48,806 nucleotides of DNA from an uncultured Oscillospiraceae bacterium. GTDB taxonomy: Bacteria > Bacillota > Clostridia > Oscillospirales > Acutalibacteraceae. Location of the stretch: positions 1-48,806 of the forward strand of contig CAJUPK010000001.1 of the NCBI GenBank assembly GCA_910588415.1. Reading direction: 5' to 3'. The notes beneath the pieces are model-generated. The model did no database searches and had not been told where the DNA came from. It saw nothing but the letters and a program-made list of their open reading frames with translations. Shown here one piece after another: positions 9,770 through 18,509 of the stretch. Position 1 is the stretch's first letter. Each line of letters starts with the position of its first letter. A program made the position numbers and the translations under genes.

Positions 9770-9809
9770 TTGACAGCAGCCTTTGAAAATGCTATACTAT
9801 TTTAGTATA
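9770..9809 (+). promoter_or_regulatory. Sigma-A promoter of nhaC with palindromic operator-like site
   Basis: TTGACA (9770-9775), 17 bases, TATACT (9793-9798). The -10 lies in a palindrome: TATACTA (9793-9799), TTT, TAGTATA (9803-9809). A site here would block RNA polymerase, so it could be a repressor operator, or merely AT-rich sequence. Confidence 0.75.
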
Positions 9810-9841
9810 CTTTATTTATCCCCACTGAGGAGGACGTTTTT

Positions 9842-11248
9842 ATGAAAGGTTCTGCTGCAAAAGGTTCGTCCCGGCCCGTGGGCTTTTGGCCTGCGGTGGC
9901 CGTCTTCGCTGTGCTGATCATTTTGGTGGTGTCCTTCACCGCTTTGCTGGGCAGCGCACCCCATGTGCCGCTGCTGCTGGCTGCCGGTCTGGCGGCTGGC
10001 GTGGGGGCCCTGTACCGGTATAGCTGGAAAGATATGCAGGAGGGCATTGTCCAGGCCATCACCCCGGCGCTGCCTGCCCTGCTGATCATCATGTCCATTG
10101 GCATCCTGATCGCCGCCTGGATGGCCGGGGGCATCATTCCCACCATGGTGTACTATGGATTGAAGATCATCTCTCCCCGGTTCTTTTTGGTGACCACCCT
10201 GCTGCTCTGCTCCTTGGTTTCCTTGGCTATTGGCAGCAGCCTGTCCACCATTGGCACGGTGGGTGTGGCCCTGTTTGGCATTGGGGAGGCCATGGGGATT
10301 CCCTCGGCCATCACCGTGGGCGCCATTGTCTCTGGCGCGTACTTTGGGGACAAGATGTCTCCTCTGTCCGACACCACCAATCTGGCGCCCTCTGTCTCGG
10401 ACGCGGATCTTTTTGACCACATCCGCCACATGACCATGACCACGGCCCCTACTTACTTGATCTGCATCGTCATCTATGGGATTTTGGGCTTTGTTTTTGG
10501 CAGCGGCAGCGCGGACCAGGCCCAAGTGCAGCTGACTTTGGATACCCTGCAGGGCAATTTTCTGATCCATCCGCTGCTGCTTCTGCCTCCCCTGCTGGTG
10601 ATGGTCATGGTGATTTTCCGTATTCCGGCTTTGCCGGGGCTGCTGGGGGCGGCCCTGCTGGGAATACTGGCCGCGCTGTTTATCCAGGGGGCTGCTTTCT
10701 CCTCTCTGCTGGGCGGCGTGATGAACGGATTTTCTGCCAGCACGGGCGTGGATGCTGTGGACACCCTGCTGAACCGGGGCGGTATCCTGGGCATGATGCG
10801 CACTGTAGCCCTGATGATTATTGCTCTAAGCTTTGCGGGCATTTTTGAGAAGACGGGCATGGCGGGCTCCATTTTGCAAAAGGTGGTAAGCCGTGTCAAG
10901 TCGGACCGGGGCCTGGTGGTAGCCACGATTCTTACGGCCTGGGGTGTGCTGCTGGGGACCGGCCAGCAGTATGTGGCCATTATCATGACCGGGCGGCTGT
11001 TCCGGCCCCTGTACCAGGAGCGGGGGCTGAAGCCCCAGAATTTAAGCCGGGCCCTGGAGGATGCGGGCACTGTGTTTGGGGGTATTGTACCCTACAGCAC
11101 GGGGGCAGGCTTTACGGAAAATATGCTGGGCGTGTCCGCCTGGCAGTACGGGCCCTTTACCTTCTTTGGATGGATCAACCCCCTGGTGGCCATTACCATG
11201 GCGCTGCTGGGTAAGTCCATGACCTATAAAGAGGACAGGAAGGCATAA
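9842..11248 (+). CDS. nhaC: NhaC family Na+/H+ antiporter
   Basis: 468 residues, strongly hydrophobic, about 11-12 membrane helices. NhaC features include IGSSLSTIGTVGVALFGIG, the SGAYFGDKMSPLSDTTNLAPSV block with its conserved Asp and Ser residues in a membrane helix, and GTGQQYVAIIMTGRLF near the C-terminus. Members exchange Na+ for H+ or, in some cases, malate for lactate with Na+. GAGGAGG at 9826-9832 lies 9 bases before the ATG. It is a single-gene unit with its own promoter and a strong terminator. Na+/H+ exchange fits the sodium economy of many gut anaerobes, but the exact substrates cannot be read from sequence. Confidence 0.88.
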   Translation: MKGSAAKGSSRPVGFWPAVAVFAVLIILVVSFTALLGSAPHVPLLLAAGLAAGVGALYRYSWKDMQEGIVQAITPALPALLIIMSIGILIAAWMAGGIIPTMVYYGLKIISPRFFLVTTLLLCSLVSLAIGSSLSTIGTVGVALFGIGEAMGIPSAITVGAIVSGAYFGDKMSPLSDTTNLAPSVSDADLFDHIRHMTMTTAPTYLICIVIYGILGFVFGSGSADQAQVQLTLDTLQGNFLIHPLLLLPPLLVMVMVIFRIPALPGLLGAALLGILAALFIQGAAFSSLLGGVMNGFSASTGVDAVDTLLNRGGILGMMRTVALMIIALSFAGIFEKTGMAGSILQKVVSRVKSDRGLVVATILTAWGVLLGTGQQYVAIIMTGRLFRPLYQERGLKPQNLSRALEDAGTVFGGIVPYSTGAGFTENMLGVSAWQYGPFTFFGWINPLVAITMALLGKSMTYKEDRKA

Positions 11249-11290
11249 GGCCAATAGGCACATACACGATACGTACATGCGGCAACAGCA

Positions 11291-11340
11291 AAAGCGCCCC
11301 GGCGTACCTCTTGCGGAAGAGGTGCGCCGGAGCGTTTTCC
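11291..11340 (+). terminator. Intrinsic terminator of nhaC
   Basis: Long stem with arms around GCGC..CCGGCG.ACCTCTT and AAGAGGT.CGCCGG.GCG, loop GCGG, followed by TTTTCCCTTT. Confidence 0.85.
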
Positions 11341-11360
11341 CTTTCAGGTTAGATTCGTGT

Positions 11361-11435
11361 ACAGAGTTTAGGCTTAGTCTGAAACATCACAACGACTGCG
11401 TTTTGTTCAAAAATCCGGTGCTTTCTCGATGGCTA
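11361..11435 (-). repeat. Short degenerate copy of dispersed element family A
   Basis: Read on the minus strand, GAGCTTGTTTAGCC through ACCGGATTTTTGAACA aligns without gaps over 39 bases with the copy at 36353-36430. The far end, TTGTGATGTTTCAGACTAAGCC, matches that copy's TTGTGATTTTTCAAACAGCTT. It lies just after the MATE gene stop and could contribute a 3' end structure. Confidence 0.5.
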
Positions 11436-11443
11436 AACAAGCT

Positions 11444-12826
11444 CTAAGCGTTTGCTTTTTCTTTGCGGGTCTTCATAGAAAACCGGTCTGGATTTTTAAA
11501 CCACAGCAGCAGATATGCCAGCGAAGGGATCAGCCCCAGCACCCATCCAATGGGTGCTGCCAGCCAAATGCCCAGATATCCCAGGAAAATGGGCAGCAGC
11601 AGGGAGAAGCCAATCTTAGAGGCCAGCTCCGCAATGCTGGATACCAGGGTGATTTTCACCGCGCCGATGCCCCGCAGGGTGGAGTTTACGGTCCAAATCG
11701 CGCCCAGGAACAGGTAGAAGACAGCCTCTGTGCGGACAAAGCTGACGGAGGCGGTGAGCACGTACTGGCTGGGTTCCTCCATGAAAATTAGGGCCAGGGG
11801 TTCTGCAAAGACCAGCATGACCACGGTGGATACCAGGGACAGGCTTCCCACCAGCAGCAGGCCTTTTTTCAGGCCGTCTTTAATGCGGCCATAGAGTTTG
11901 GCCCCATAGTTCTGGCCAGCGTACACAGAGAGGGAAAAGGCCACATTGGAGAAGGAGACGGTGGCCAGCTGCTCCACCTTGCCGCCCACCGTATAGGCCG
12001 CCACAATGTCAGAGCCAAAGGAGTTGATTACCGCTGTGATCACGAACATGCCCACGCACAGCACCGCGCTTTGGGCGCACATGGGCAAGCCGATGCGCAG
12101 GTATTCGCCGATCATCTTTCTGTTAAAGGACCAGGCGGCTTTGTCCGGAATCAGGCGGGGGTGGCGCTTCTTCATATAGAGCACACACAGCACAGCGGAC
12201 ACCGCCTGGGCCAAAACCGTTGCCCAGGCCACGCCAGCCACGCCCCCATCCAGAGCCAGGACAAAAAGCAGGTCCAGGCCAATGTTGAGAACCGTGCCAA
12301 AGATTTGGAAATACAGGGGTGTTTGGGAGTCCCCAATGGCCCGCAGAATGGAGATTAGGCCGTTGGCAAAGAGGATGGCAATGGTGAGGCCGCCTGTGAT
12401 TTGGATGTATGTAACAGACTGGCCAATAATATTCTCCGGCGCCCCTAAAAGGGTCATCATGGGCCGGGCCCCAAAGAAGGACAGCAGCCCCAGCCCAGCG
12501 CCGCCCAGCAGCACCAGATACACCGCGTGGCTGACCGCCTGCTTCATGCGGTCAAGCTCTTTGGCGCCCTCTGCCTGGGACACAATGATGGACAGGCCGT
12601 TGGTCAAGCCATTGCCCATCATCATAATAAACATGCTGGTGGAGCCTGCCGCGCCAATGGCAGCCAAAGCGTCAATGCTGACAAAACGGCCCACCACAAT
12701 GGTGTCTACCATGTTGTACATCAGCTGGAACACACCCCCAATCAGCATGGGAATGGCAAACAGGACCAGCAGTCTTGCCGGAGAACCCTGGGTCATGTCC
12801 AGACTGGCTTTTGCGTCTTTTTTCAT
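11444..12826 (-). CDS. MATE family efflux protein
   Basis: 460 residues with about 12 membrane helices in two MatE repeats. The first repeat opens with LLVLFAIPMLIGGVFQLMYNMVDTIVVGRFV, the classic MATE N-terminal motif; the second starts near GEYLRIGLPMCAQSAVLCVGMFVI. MATE proteins export cationic drugs, dyes or metabolites in exchange for Na+ or H+. The start is preceded by AAAGGAGAAAAGGAC. It lies about 110 bases downstream of the heterodimeric ABC exporter on the same strand, with no clear terminator between, so read-through and joint efflux functions are plausible. It closely resembles the second MATE gene at 29252-30634 in architecture. Substrate unknown. Confidence 0.9.
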   Translation of the reverse strand: MKKDAKASLDMTQGSPARLLVLFAIPMLIGGVFQLMYNMVDTIVVGRFVSIDALAAIGAAGSTSMFIMMMGNGLTNGLSIIVSQAEGAKELDRMKQAVSHAVYLVLLGGAGLGLLSFFGARPMMTLLGAPENIIGQSVTYIQITGGLTIAILFANGLISILRAIGDSQTPLYFQIFGTVLNIGLDLLFVLALDGGVAGVAWATVLAQAVSAVLCVLYMKKRHPRLIPDKAAWSFNRKMIGEYLRIGLPMCAQSAVLCVGMFVITAVINSFGSDIVAAYTVGGKVEQLATVSFSNVAFSLSVYAGQNYGAKLYGRIKDGLKKGLLLVGSLSLVSTVVMLVFAEPLALIFMEEPSQYVLTASVSFVRTEAVFYLFLGAIWTVNSTLRGIGAVKITLVSSIAELASKIGFSLLLPIFLGYLGIWLAAPIGWVLGLIPSLAYLLLWFKNPDRFSMKTRKEKANA

Positions 12827-12937
12827 TGTCCTTTTCTCCTTTCCTCTGGAAACGGGACGGCCCCTGTACCATAGGGTATATGGGCAGCAGAAACGGGCCT
12901 TCTGCTGGTTATGGCAAAAAGCCCGGTCCTCTCCTGT

Positions 12938-14821
12938 TCAGCTTTTTTGAAGCTGCTCTTTGTTATATTGCAGGGTGTACAGGCTGTAGTACCGGCCCTT
13001 TTGGTGCAAAAGATCCTGATGGGTGCCCTGCTCCAAGATCTCCCCGTGGGAGAGCAGAATAATATTGTCCGCATGTTGGATGGTGGAGAGACGGTGGGCC
13101 ACAATCAGCATGGTGCCAATGTTCTTCATCTTCTCCAGAGAGTCCTGAATCAGCAGCTCGGTCTCTGTGTCAATGTTGGCGGTGGCCTCGTCCAGGATCA
13201 TCACAGCGGGCTTGTGGATGATGGTGCGGGCAAAGGACAGCAGCTGCCGCTGTCCGGCGGAGAAGTTGTTGCCCCGCTCCCGGACCACCTCGTCCAGGCC
13301 GTTGTCCAGCCGGTAGATAAAGCTGTCGGCGTTCACATACTCGCAGGCCTGGCGGATGTCCTCCTCCAGAAATTCGTCCCGCAGCACCAGGTTGCTCCGG
13401 ATGGTGCCGGAAAACAGGAACACATCCTGAAGCATCTGGCCAAAATGCCTGCGCAGGGAGGAGATGGTGATGTCCCGGATGTCCACCCCGTCGATCAGGA
13501 TCTGGCCCTTCTGGATGTCATAATTGCGGCAGATCAGGGACAGGATGGTGGACTTGCCAGAGCCCGTGGAACCCACAAAGGCCACGGTCTGCCGGGGAAG
13601 AATGTGGAAGCTGACTCCCTTCAGCACCCACTCGCCCGGGTTATAGGCAAACCACACGTCCCGAAACTCAATCTCTCCCCGCACCCCCTGGATGTCCTTG
13701 GCCCCGGGGGCGTCTGTGATCTGAGGCTCCATGTCCATGACAGTGAAGATTTTCTCTGCCGCAGCAAAGGAGCGCTGCAGCATGTCAAACTGCTCCGCCA
13801 GCTGTTGGATGGGGTTGAAGAACTTGGAGATATACATGTAAAAGCTTACCAGCACGCCGCTGGAAACCGTCTGCCCAAACACGGTCCAGCTGCCAATATA
13901 CCCCTTGCCCCCCAGGTACAGCAGGCAGAGCACAGAGGAGATGTACAGCATATACACCATGGGCTGGAAGATGCCAAAGACAAACATCCGGGCCCGCTTG
14001 GCTTTTGTCAGGGTGTGGGATTTCTCTAAAAAGTCCTGCATCTTCCGGTCCTCCCGGTTGAAGATCTGGGTGATCTTGATGCCGGAGAGGTTCTCAGACA
14101 GATAGGTGTTCACATCTGTGGTGGCGTCGTTTACCCGCAGATGCACGGTGCGGGAAAAGCGCCGGAAGATGATGGTGAACAGCACCACAAAGGGTACAAA
14201 GCACAGCACCATCAAGGTCAGCATGTAGTTCAGCATCAGCATGGCCCCCAGCACGCCCAATATCACCATCACATTTTTGGCCAGGGTGACGATGATATTG
14301 GTGAACATGAAGGAGATGGCGTTGGGGTCGTTGCTGACACGGGTGACCAGCTTGCCCACAGGGATCTCGTTGAGCTGCTCATGGCTGAGGCTCTCAATGT
14401 GGGTAAACACGTCCTGCCGCATGGCGGAGAGGATTTTCTGGCCCACCTTCTGCAGCACCATGGCCTGAATGTAGGTGCAGACCAGGGAGACAACCAGCAC
14501 CCCGGCATAGACCGCCACAGCGCTAAACAGATAGCCAAGTTCAAAATCCCCCACCACGGTCTCTTCAATATGGCCGATAATCAAAGGGGACACCACGTCG
14601 TAGACAATGGAGGCCAGCATCACGAAGAACACCAGCACAAACTGCAGCTTATAGGGCTTGGCATAGGCCAGCAGCCGCCGGATGATTTCAGAGTCCGGCA
14701 TATTGCGCTCCCGGTTTTCCAGGGCGTTCTTGCGCTTGGCAATCCAATAGGCCAGGGAGAAGATCAGGGCAAATATGCCGATGATGCCGCCCACAATCAG
14801 TACAGGCAGATATTCACGCAT
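12938..14821 (-). CDS. Heterodimeric ABC exporter subunit with catalytic Walker B
   Basis: A 627-residue half-transporter: one extra N-terminal helix, a six-helix membrane domain, then a nucleotide-binding domain. Walker A is GSTGSGKST and Walker B is VMILDEATANID with the catalytic Glu. The signature motif, however, is FSAGQ rather than LSGGQ. The partner encoded just upstream has the opposite defect (Asp in Walker B, intact SGGQ). This is the expected asymmetry of BmrCD/TM287-288-like exporters, in which one ATP site is degenerate. The start overlaps the partner's stop by 8 bases, indicating translational coupling. Such pumps usually export drugs, peptides or lipids; no substrate can be named here. 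Confidence 0.92.
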   Translation of the reverse strand: MREYLPVLIVGGIIGIFALIFSLAYWIAKRKNALENRERNMPDSEIIRRLLAYAKPYKLQFVLVFFVMLASIVYDVVSPLIIGHIEETVVGDFELGYLFSAVAVYAGVLVVSLVCTYIQAMVLQKVGQKILSAMRQDVFTHIESLSHEQLNEIPVGKLVTRVSNDPNAISFMFTNIIVTLAKNVMVILGVLGAMLMLNYMLTLMVLCFVPFVVLFTIIFRRFSRTVHLRVNDATTDVNTYLSENLSGIKITQIFNREDRKMQDFLEKSHTLTKAKRARMFVFGIFQPMVYMLYISSVLCLLYLGGKGYIGSWTVFGQTVSSGVLVSFYMYISKFFNPIQQLAEQFDMLQRSFAAAEKIFTVMDMEPQITDAPGAKDIQGVRGEIEFRDVWFAYNPGEWVLKGVSFHILPRQTVAFVGSTGSGKSTILSLICRNYDIQKGQILIDGVDIRDITISSLRRHFGQMLQDVFLFSGTIRSNLVLRDEFLEEDIRQACEYVNADSFIYRLDNGLDEVVRERGNNFSAGQRQLLSFARTIIHKPAVMILDEATANIDTETELLIQDSLEKMKNIGTMLIVAHRLSTIQHADNIILLSHGEILEQGTHQDLLHQKGRYYSLYTLQYNKEQLQKS

Positions 14822-16595
14822 TGTGCTCAGCTCCTTCCTCGTCCAGCTTTTGCAGGTCTACCATCTTGGTGTATTCCGGGCAGGTGGCGTACAGCTCTGT
14901 GTGGGTGCCCACAGCTACCAGCTTGCCCTGGTCGATAAAGAGGACCTTGTCCATCTGCTCGATGGTGGAGATCCGGTGGGCGATCAAAATAGTGGTCTTG
15001 CCCGCCCGGGTGGACCGCAGATTGCCCAAAATAGACCGCTCGGTCTTGGTGTCCACTGCTGAGACAGAGTCATCCAAAATCAGGATGGGCGCATTTTTCA
15101 TCAGGGCCCGGGCAATGGAGATGCGCTGCTTTTGCCCGCCGGAAACCGTAACGCCCCGCTCGCCCAGAATGGTGTGGTAGCCATGCTGGAAGCCCTTTAC
15201 ATCGTGGTGGATGTCTGCCAGCTTGGCGTACTGGGTGATGGCCCGGTTGTCGTAGTCCTCCACGCCAAAGGCAATGTTATGCTCAATGGTGTCAGAGAAC
15301 AGGAAGTTGTCCTGGGGCACATAGGCGCAGCCCTCCCGCAGAGAGTGGATGGTCACGTCGTTTACGTCCCGACCGTCCACAAACAGGGTGCCGTCCGGCA
15401 CATTGTAGGTGCGCAGGATCAGGTCCACCAGGGTGGTCTTGCCAGAGCCGGTTTTGCCCACCAGGCCTACGTTTTCCCCGGCGCGGATGGTAAAGGAGAT
15501 GTGCTCTAAAGCATTGAACTCCCCGTCTGGATACCGGAAGGTCAGGTCCCGGAACTCAATGTCCCCCTTCACCTGGCCAATGGGCAGGGCGCCCGGTTTA
15601 TCCTTTACGGTGACCGTGGCGTCCAGCAGCTCGCTGACCCGGTTGAGAGAGGCCTTGCCCCGGCTGGTCATGTCAATCAGCTCGCTGACCGCCATAATGG
15701 GCCACACCACTGCGTTGAAATAGCCGATGAATTCGACCAGCTGCCCGGCGTTGAAATACCCGCTGTACACCAGGTAGCCGCCGTAGCCCAGGATGACGCA
15801 GATGACGCTTTCAATAAACAGGGTGACAAAAATCCGGAACAGCACAGAGGTCTTAGTGTGGTCTATGTTGGCGGCCTCGTTCTCCTTATTCAGCGCTTTA
15901 AAGGCCAGCAGCTCCTTGGATTCCTTCACAAAGGCCTTAATGACCGCAATGCCGGAAAAACTCTCCTGGGCAAAGTCAGAGAGCTTGGAAAAAGCTTCTT
16001 GGCGAATGTCCCACTTCTGCATCAGCCGCTTACCCACTATAGTGGCCATGCACAGCAGCAGCGCCATGGGGATCATGGACAGCAGGGTCAGCAGTACATT
16101 CATCCGCCACATTTTGATGACAGCCAGGGTGCCCATAAACAGTGCGTCAAAAAACATCAGCACGCCCCAGCCAAAGCAGTCCTGCACGGTATCCAGGTCG
16201 TTGGTGAACAAGCTCATCAGGTTGCCTACCTTGTTCTCCTGGTAAAACTCCCGGGAGAGGTTTTTGGCGTTGTCAAACATCCGGTTGCGCAGGTCCGCCT
16301 CTACCCGTATGGCGCTGCCCATGAAAGCGATTCGCCACAAAAAGCGTCCGGCCACAATGGCCAGGATCACCCCCACCATGGGCATACAGATGCGGTCCAG
16401 CAAAAAGTTTAGGTCAAAGGCCAGGCTCTGGCCGTCTACCTCCACATATCCCTGGTTGACGCCGGTGATAACCATTTGGTACAGGTTGGGGATCATCAGC
16501 TGAAAATAGTCCACCACCACCAGGGCGCAGAGGCCCAGCAGCAGGATCCCGCCAAACCGTATGTAATACCGGTTGATGTGTTTGCCTAAAATCAC
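14814..16595 (-). CDS. Heterodimeric ABC exporter subunit with degenerate Walker B
   Basis: 593 residues: a six-helix membrane domain, then a nucleotide-binding domain with Walker A GKTGSGKTT, signature VSGGQKQR, H-loop ILIAHRIST, and Walker B ILILDDSVSAVD. The residue after the Walker B Asp is Asp, not the catalytic Glu. This marks it as the degenerate-site partner of the downstream gene. Translation begins at GTG (16595) with AGAAGGAGGAAAC just before it. About 370 bases of leader RNA precede it, with two hairpins and a dispersed repeat, which suggests induction by attenuation as for some Firmicute drug exporters. That link is inference. Confidence 0.92.
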   Translation of the reverse strand: MILGKHINRYYIRFGGILLLGLCALVVVDYFQLMIPNLYQMVITGVNQGYVEVDGQSLAFDLNFLLDRICMPMVGVILAIVAGRFLWRIAFMGSAIRVEADLRNRMFDNAKNLSREFYQENKVGNLMSLFTNDLDTVQDCFGWGVLMFFDALFMGTLAVIKMWRMNVLLTLLSMIPMALLLCMATIVGKRLMQKWDIRQEAFSKLSDFAQESFSGIAVIKAFVKESKELLAFKALNKENEAANIDHTKTSVLFRIFVTLFIESVICVILGYGGYLVYSGYFNAGQLVEFIGYFNAVVWPIMAVSELIDMTSRGKASLNRVSELLDATVTVKDKPGALPIGQVKGDIEFRDLTFRYPDGEFNALEHISFTIRAGENVGLVGKTGSGKTTLVDLILRTYNVPDGTLFVDGRDVNDVTIHSLREGCAYVPQDNFLFSDTIEHNIAFGVEDYDNRAITQYAKLADIHHDVKGFQHGYHTILGERGVTVSGGQKQRISIARALMKNAPILILDDSVSAVDTKTERSILGNLRSTRAGKTTILIAHRISTIEQMDKVLFIDQGKLVAVGTHTELYATCPEYTKMVDLQKLDEEGAEHNA

Positions 16596-16967
16596 AGGCT
16601 GTTTCCTCCTTCTCCTCTTGTCTTTGGAATACCTTCCCTTCCGGCCAAGCCCTGCAGAAAGAGCTTGGCTTTTCGCAGGGCTTAAAAGGCGTACCCATAG
16701 GGCGCGGCAAATCCCTCCGGCAGAATTCCCGGGCCTCCTGGCTAAATAATCCCCGAAAGGCAGCAGCCATTCTGGGGATGTTCGCCTGGAACCCAGGAAA
16801 TTCTCTCGAAAGCCTTGGCGCCATTCCTATTGGCACAGCTTCTTAAGCATATAGCAGACGCGCTTAAAAATCGGTACCTATCGGTTTTTAAGCTGGGCAG
16901 GCAAAAAGATGAAGCCACCTTTTCAGCCGCATGAACTATACCGCTTAGGGAAAGTCTCGTAACTAGG
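16596..16967 (-). promoter_or_regulatory. Long structured leader of the heterodimeric ABC exporter
   Basis: Between the probable -10 (16968-16973) and the GTG start there are about 365 bases with no convincing gene. Two inverted repeats stand out: GCTTAAAAA (16862-16870) with TTTTTAAGC (16885-16893), and AAGCCCTGC (16647-16655) with GCAGGGCTT (16675-16683). An open frame from 16836 runs into the ABC gene in another phase; a leader peptide cannot be excluded, but no good ribosome site precedes it. Confidence 0.45.
16690..16845 (-). repeat. Dispersed element family B, copy 1
   Basis: Similar over about 130 bases, with small gaps, to 19735-19890. Shared blocks include GAATTCCCGGGCCTCCTGG versus GAATTTCGTGGGCTCCAGG, TTCTGGGGATGTTCG versus TTCTGGGGGTTCG, and GAAATTCTCTCGAAAG versus GAAACTCTCCGGAAAG. 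It lies inside the ABC exporter leader. Confidence 0.5.
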
Positions 16968-16976
16968 ATTATAGCA
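16968..16976 (-). promoter_or_regulatory. Extended -10 promoter of the heterodimeric ABC exporter
   Basis: Minus strand TGCTATAAT, an extended -10 (TGnTATAAT). No good -35 hexamer is present at the right distance, which is usual for extended -10 promoters. Confidence 0.55.
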
Positions 16977-17024
16977 CAGCTTTCTGTTTTTTTCTACCCC
17001 TTTTATAAACTTATTTGGAATATT

Positions 17025-17072
17025 TTATAAATCCTCCTGGAGAAGCAGAGGAATCTCCAGGAGGATTTATAA
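17025..17072 (-). terminator. Terminator after the serpin gene
   Basis: Perfect 19-bp inverted repeat (TTATAAATCCTCCTGGAGA at 17025-17043, complement at 17054-17072) with AT-rich ends. It lies between the serpin stop and the next minus-strand promoter, so it should insulate the ABC exporter from serpin transcription. Confidence 0.75.
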
Positions 17073-17156
17073 ATTTATTTATGCTTGCTTCTGTGTTTAT
17101 TTATGCGCTGGCTGACCAGCTGGTTCCCGGTTTACTGAGAACCGTCCCCCGGCTAC

Positions 17157-18434
17157 CTACGGCTGGTATAGGGCTCCTATAAACAGGGGGAGCTTTGCCT
17201 CCATATCCACAATCATATATAGGAATGGACGGTTTAAAATCACCTGGGGCAGTTCGTCCGGCATGACCTGGGCTCCAGCCGCCATCGCCACCGCAGTGGC
17301 TGCCCCGGCCTTGGTGCCCTGTTCGTAGACAGAGATAAAGGCCTTATGCTGCACTTGGTCAATATAGAGGGGCTCGTTGTCTGCCGCTTTGCCCATAAGA
17401 GAAAAATCCGCCGCACTGGGGTCAAAGGCGTCTGTCATTCCCATGGCCTTGCATATATCGGCTAAAGATGCGCTGTACGCCTGTTCAAACCGGGGGATGC
17501 CCGCGTCCACCGGGCCATCGGCTTGGGTAAGCAGTTCCCGCAGGTGCTGGCCAGTCAGGCTTTCCAGATACTCGGATAAAGTGACGCCCTCCTCCGGCAG
17601 CAGAGCCGCAAAGGCATAGCGGCCGTCAAGGTAATACTTAAAAAACCCTTGAGCCTGCTGGTCCCGCATATAGCCGCTCTCAGAAGAGAACATAAAGTCT
17701 CTTTCCAGAGCTGTCCCGTCCTCTGTGGTGAACGCCCCGGCGCGGACCTGGTTCTCCTTATACACCTCTCTCCACTGGGCCTCAAAGGCCAGGGCGTTCA
17801 CCAGGACCATCACAGCGCCGGGCGGCAGCTGGTCCAACATCTGGGGAATCATCCCGTGGGTGTACTCCTTGACCCAGGCATTGATTTTCTCCAGGGTAGC
17901 CTGGTCAAAGGGCTCTTGGTAAACGCCGGCTTGCAGATAGTCCGCGTTTTGCTGCAAAAAGTCTGGATTCACCTCCAGAGCGTCCGTCTTCAGCCAAAGG
18001 GAGTTGGCCTGGTGGAGCGGGCTGTCGCTGGACAGGTCCGCCATGTAGGCGGAGAGATACTCCCGCAGCGGATGAGCGGGCAGGCCGAAAGCCCTGTCAA
18101 ACTGGTCCAGGGTATTCCCCTGGGCGCCGCCAGCGGTCATGGCCAAAGCGCTGAGTACAGACAGGGGAGACACCAGCAGGTTGTCCTCTGGCTCTGCCTG
18201 GCCGCACCGCTTCAGCAGCTCCAGGCCAAACGCTGTAACAGCCTCTGCCTCCGGGCCGTTCAGGTCCGCCTTTTTTGCTTGGCCGGAAGGCGTGATTCCT
18301 GCCATCAGGTCCCCGGTTTTACCCAGCTTCCCACCGCTGCAGCCGGAAAGGGCCAGCGCGCCGGTCAGGGTCAGGTACAGGGCCGCTGTCCAAAGTGTTC
18401 GCAGGGTCCTTGACTTTGTTCTTTTGGTCTTCAT
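17157..18434 (-). CDS. Lipoprotein serpin (serine protease inhibitor)
   Basis: 425 residues. An N-terminal signal peptide ends in a lipobox LSGC with the lipidated Cys at 32, so the protein should be anchored on the outer face of the membrane. The rest is a full-length serpin fold: NLLVSPLSVLSALAMTAGGAQGNT, the NALAFEAQW strand motif, KAFISVYEQGTKAGAAT, and C-terminal NRPFLYMI. The reactive loop starts at Glu371 and keeps an inhibitory-type hinge (EQGTKAGAAT: Thr at P14, small residues P12-P9). Counting from P17, P1 is about Gly387 in AAGA, so small residues flank the bait bond; elastase- or subtilisin-like proteases are possible targets. Gut-bacterial serpins are known to inhibit host elastases, which makes a host-facing role plausible. 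Confidence 0.9.
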   Translation of the reverse strand: MKTKRTKSRTLRTLWTAALYLTLTGALALSGCSGGKLGKTGDLMAGITPSGQAKKADLNGPEAEAVTAFGLELLKRCGQAEPEDNLLVSPLSVLSALAMTAGGAQGNTLDQFDRAFGLPAHPLREYLSAYMADLSSDSPLHQANSLWLKTDALEVNPDFLQQNADYLQAGVYQEPFDQATLEKINAWVKEYTHGMIPQMLDQLPPGAVMVLVNALAFEAQWREVYKENQVRAGAFTTEDGTALERDFMFSSESGYMRDQQAQGFFKYYLDGRYAFAALLPEEGVTLSEYLESLTGQHLRELLTQADGPVDAGIPRFEQAYSASLADICKAMGMTDAFDPSAADFSLMGKAADNEPLYIDQVQHKAFISVYEQGTKAGAATAVAMAAGAQVMPDELPQVILNRPFLYMIVDMEAKLPLFIGALYQP

Positions 18435-18509
18435 CTTGTCCCGCCGCCTTTCTTCACTTTATGGCCTATACAGGCTCTCATCTATCTAGTCGTTTTTGAC
18501 GGGAAGAGG

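Noticed and set aside
16414..16836. Minus-strand frame in the ABC exporter leader as a leader peptide gene
   Set aside because: No clear ribosome site, overlaps repeat B and runs into the ABC gene out of phase; kept only as a possibility in the leader entry.
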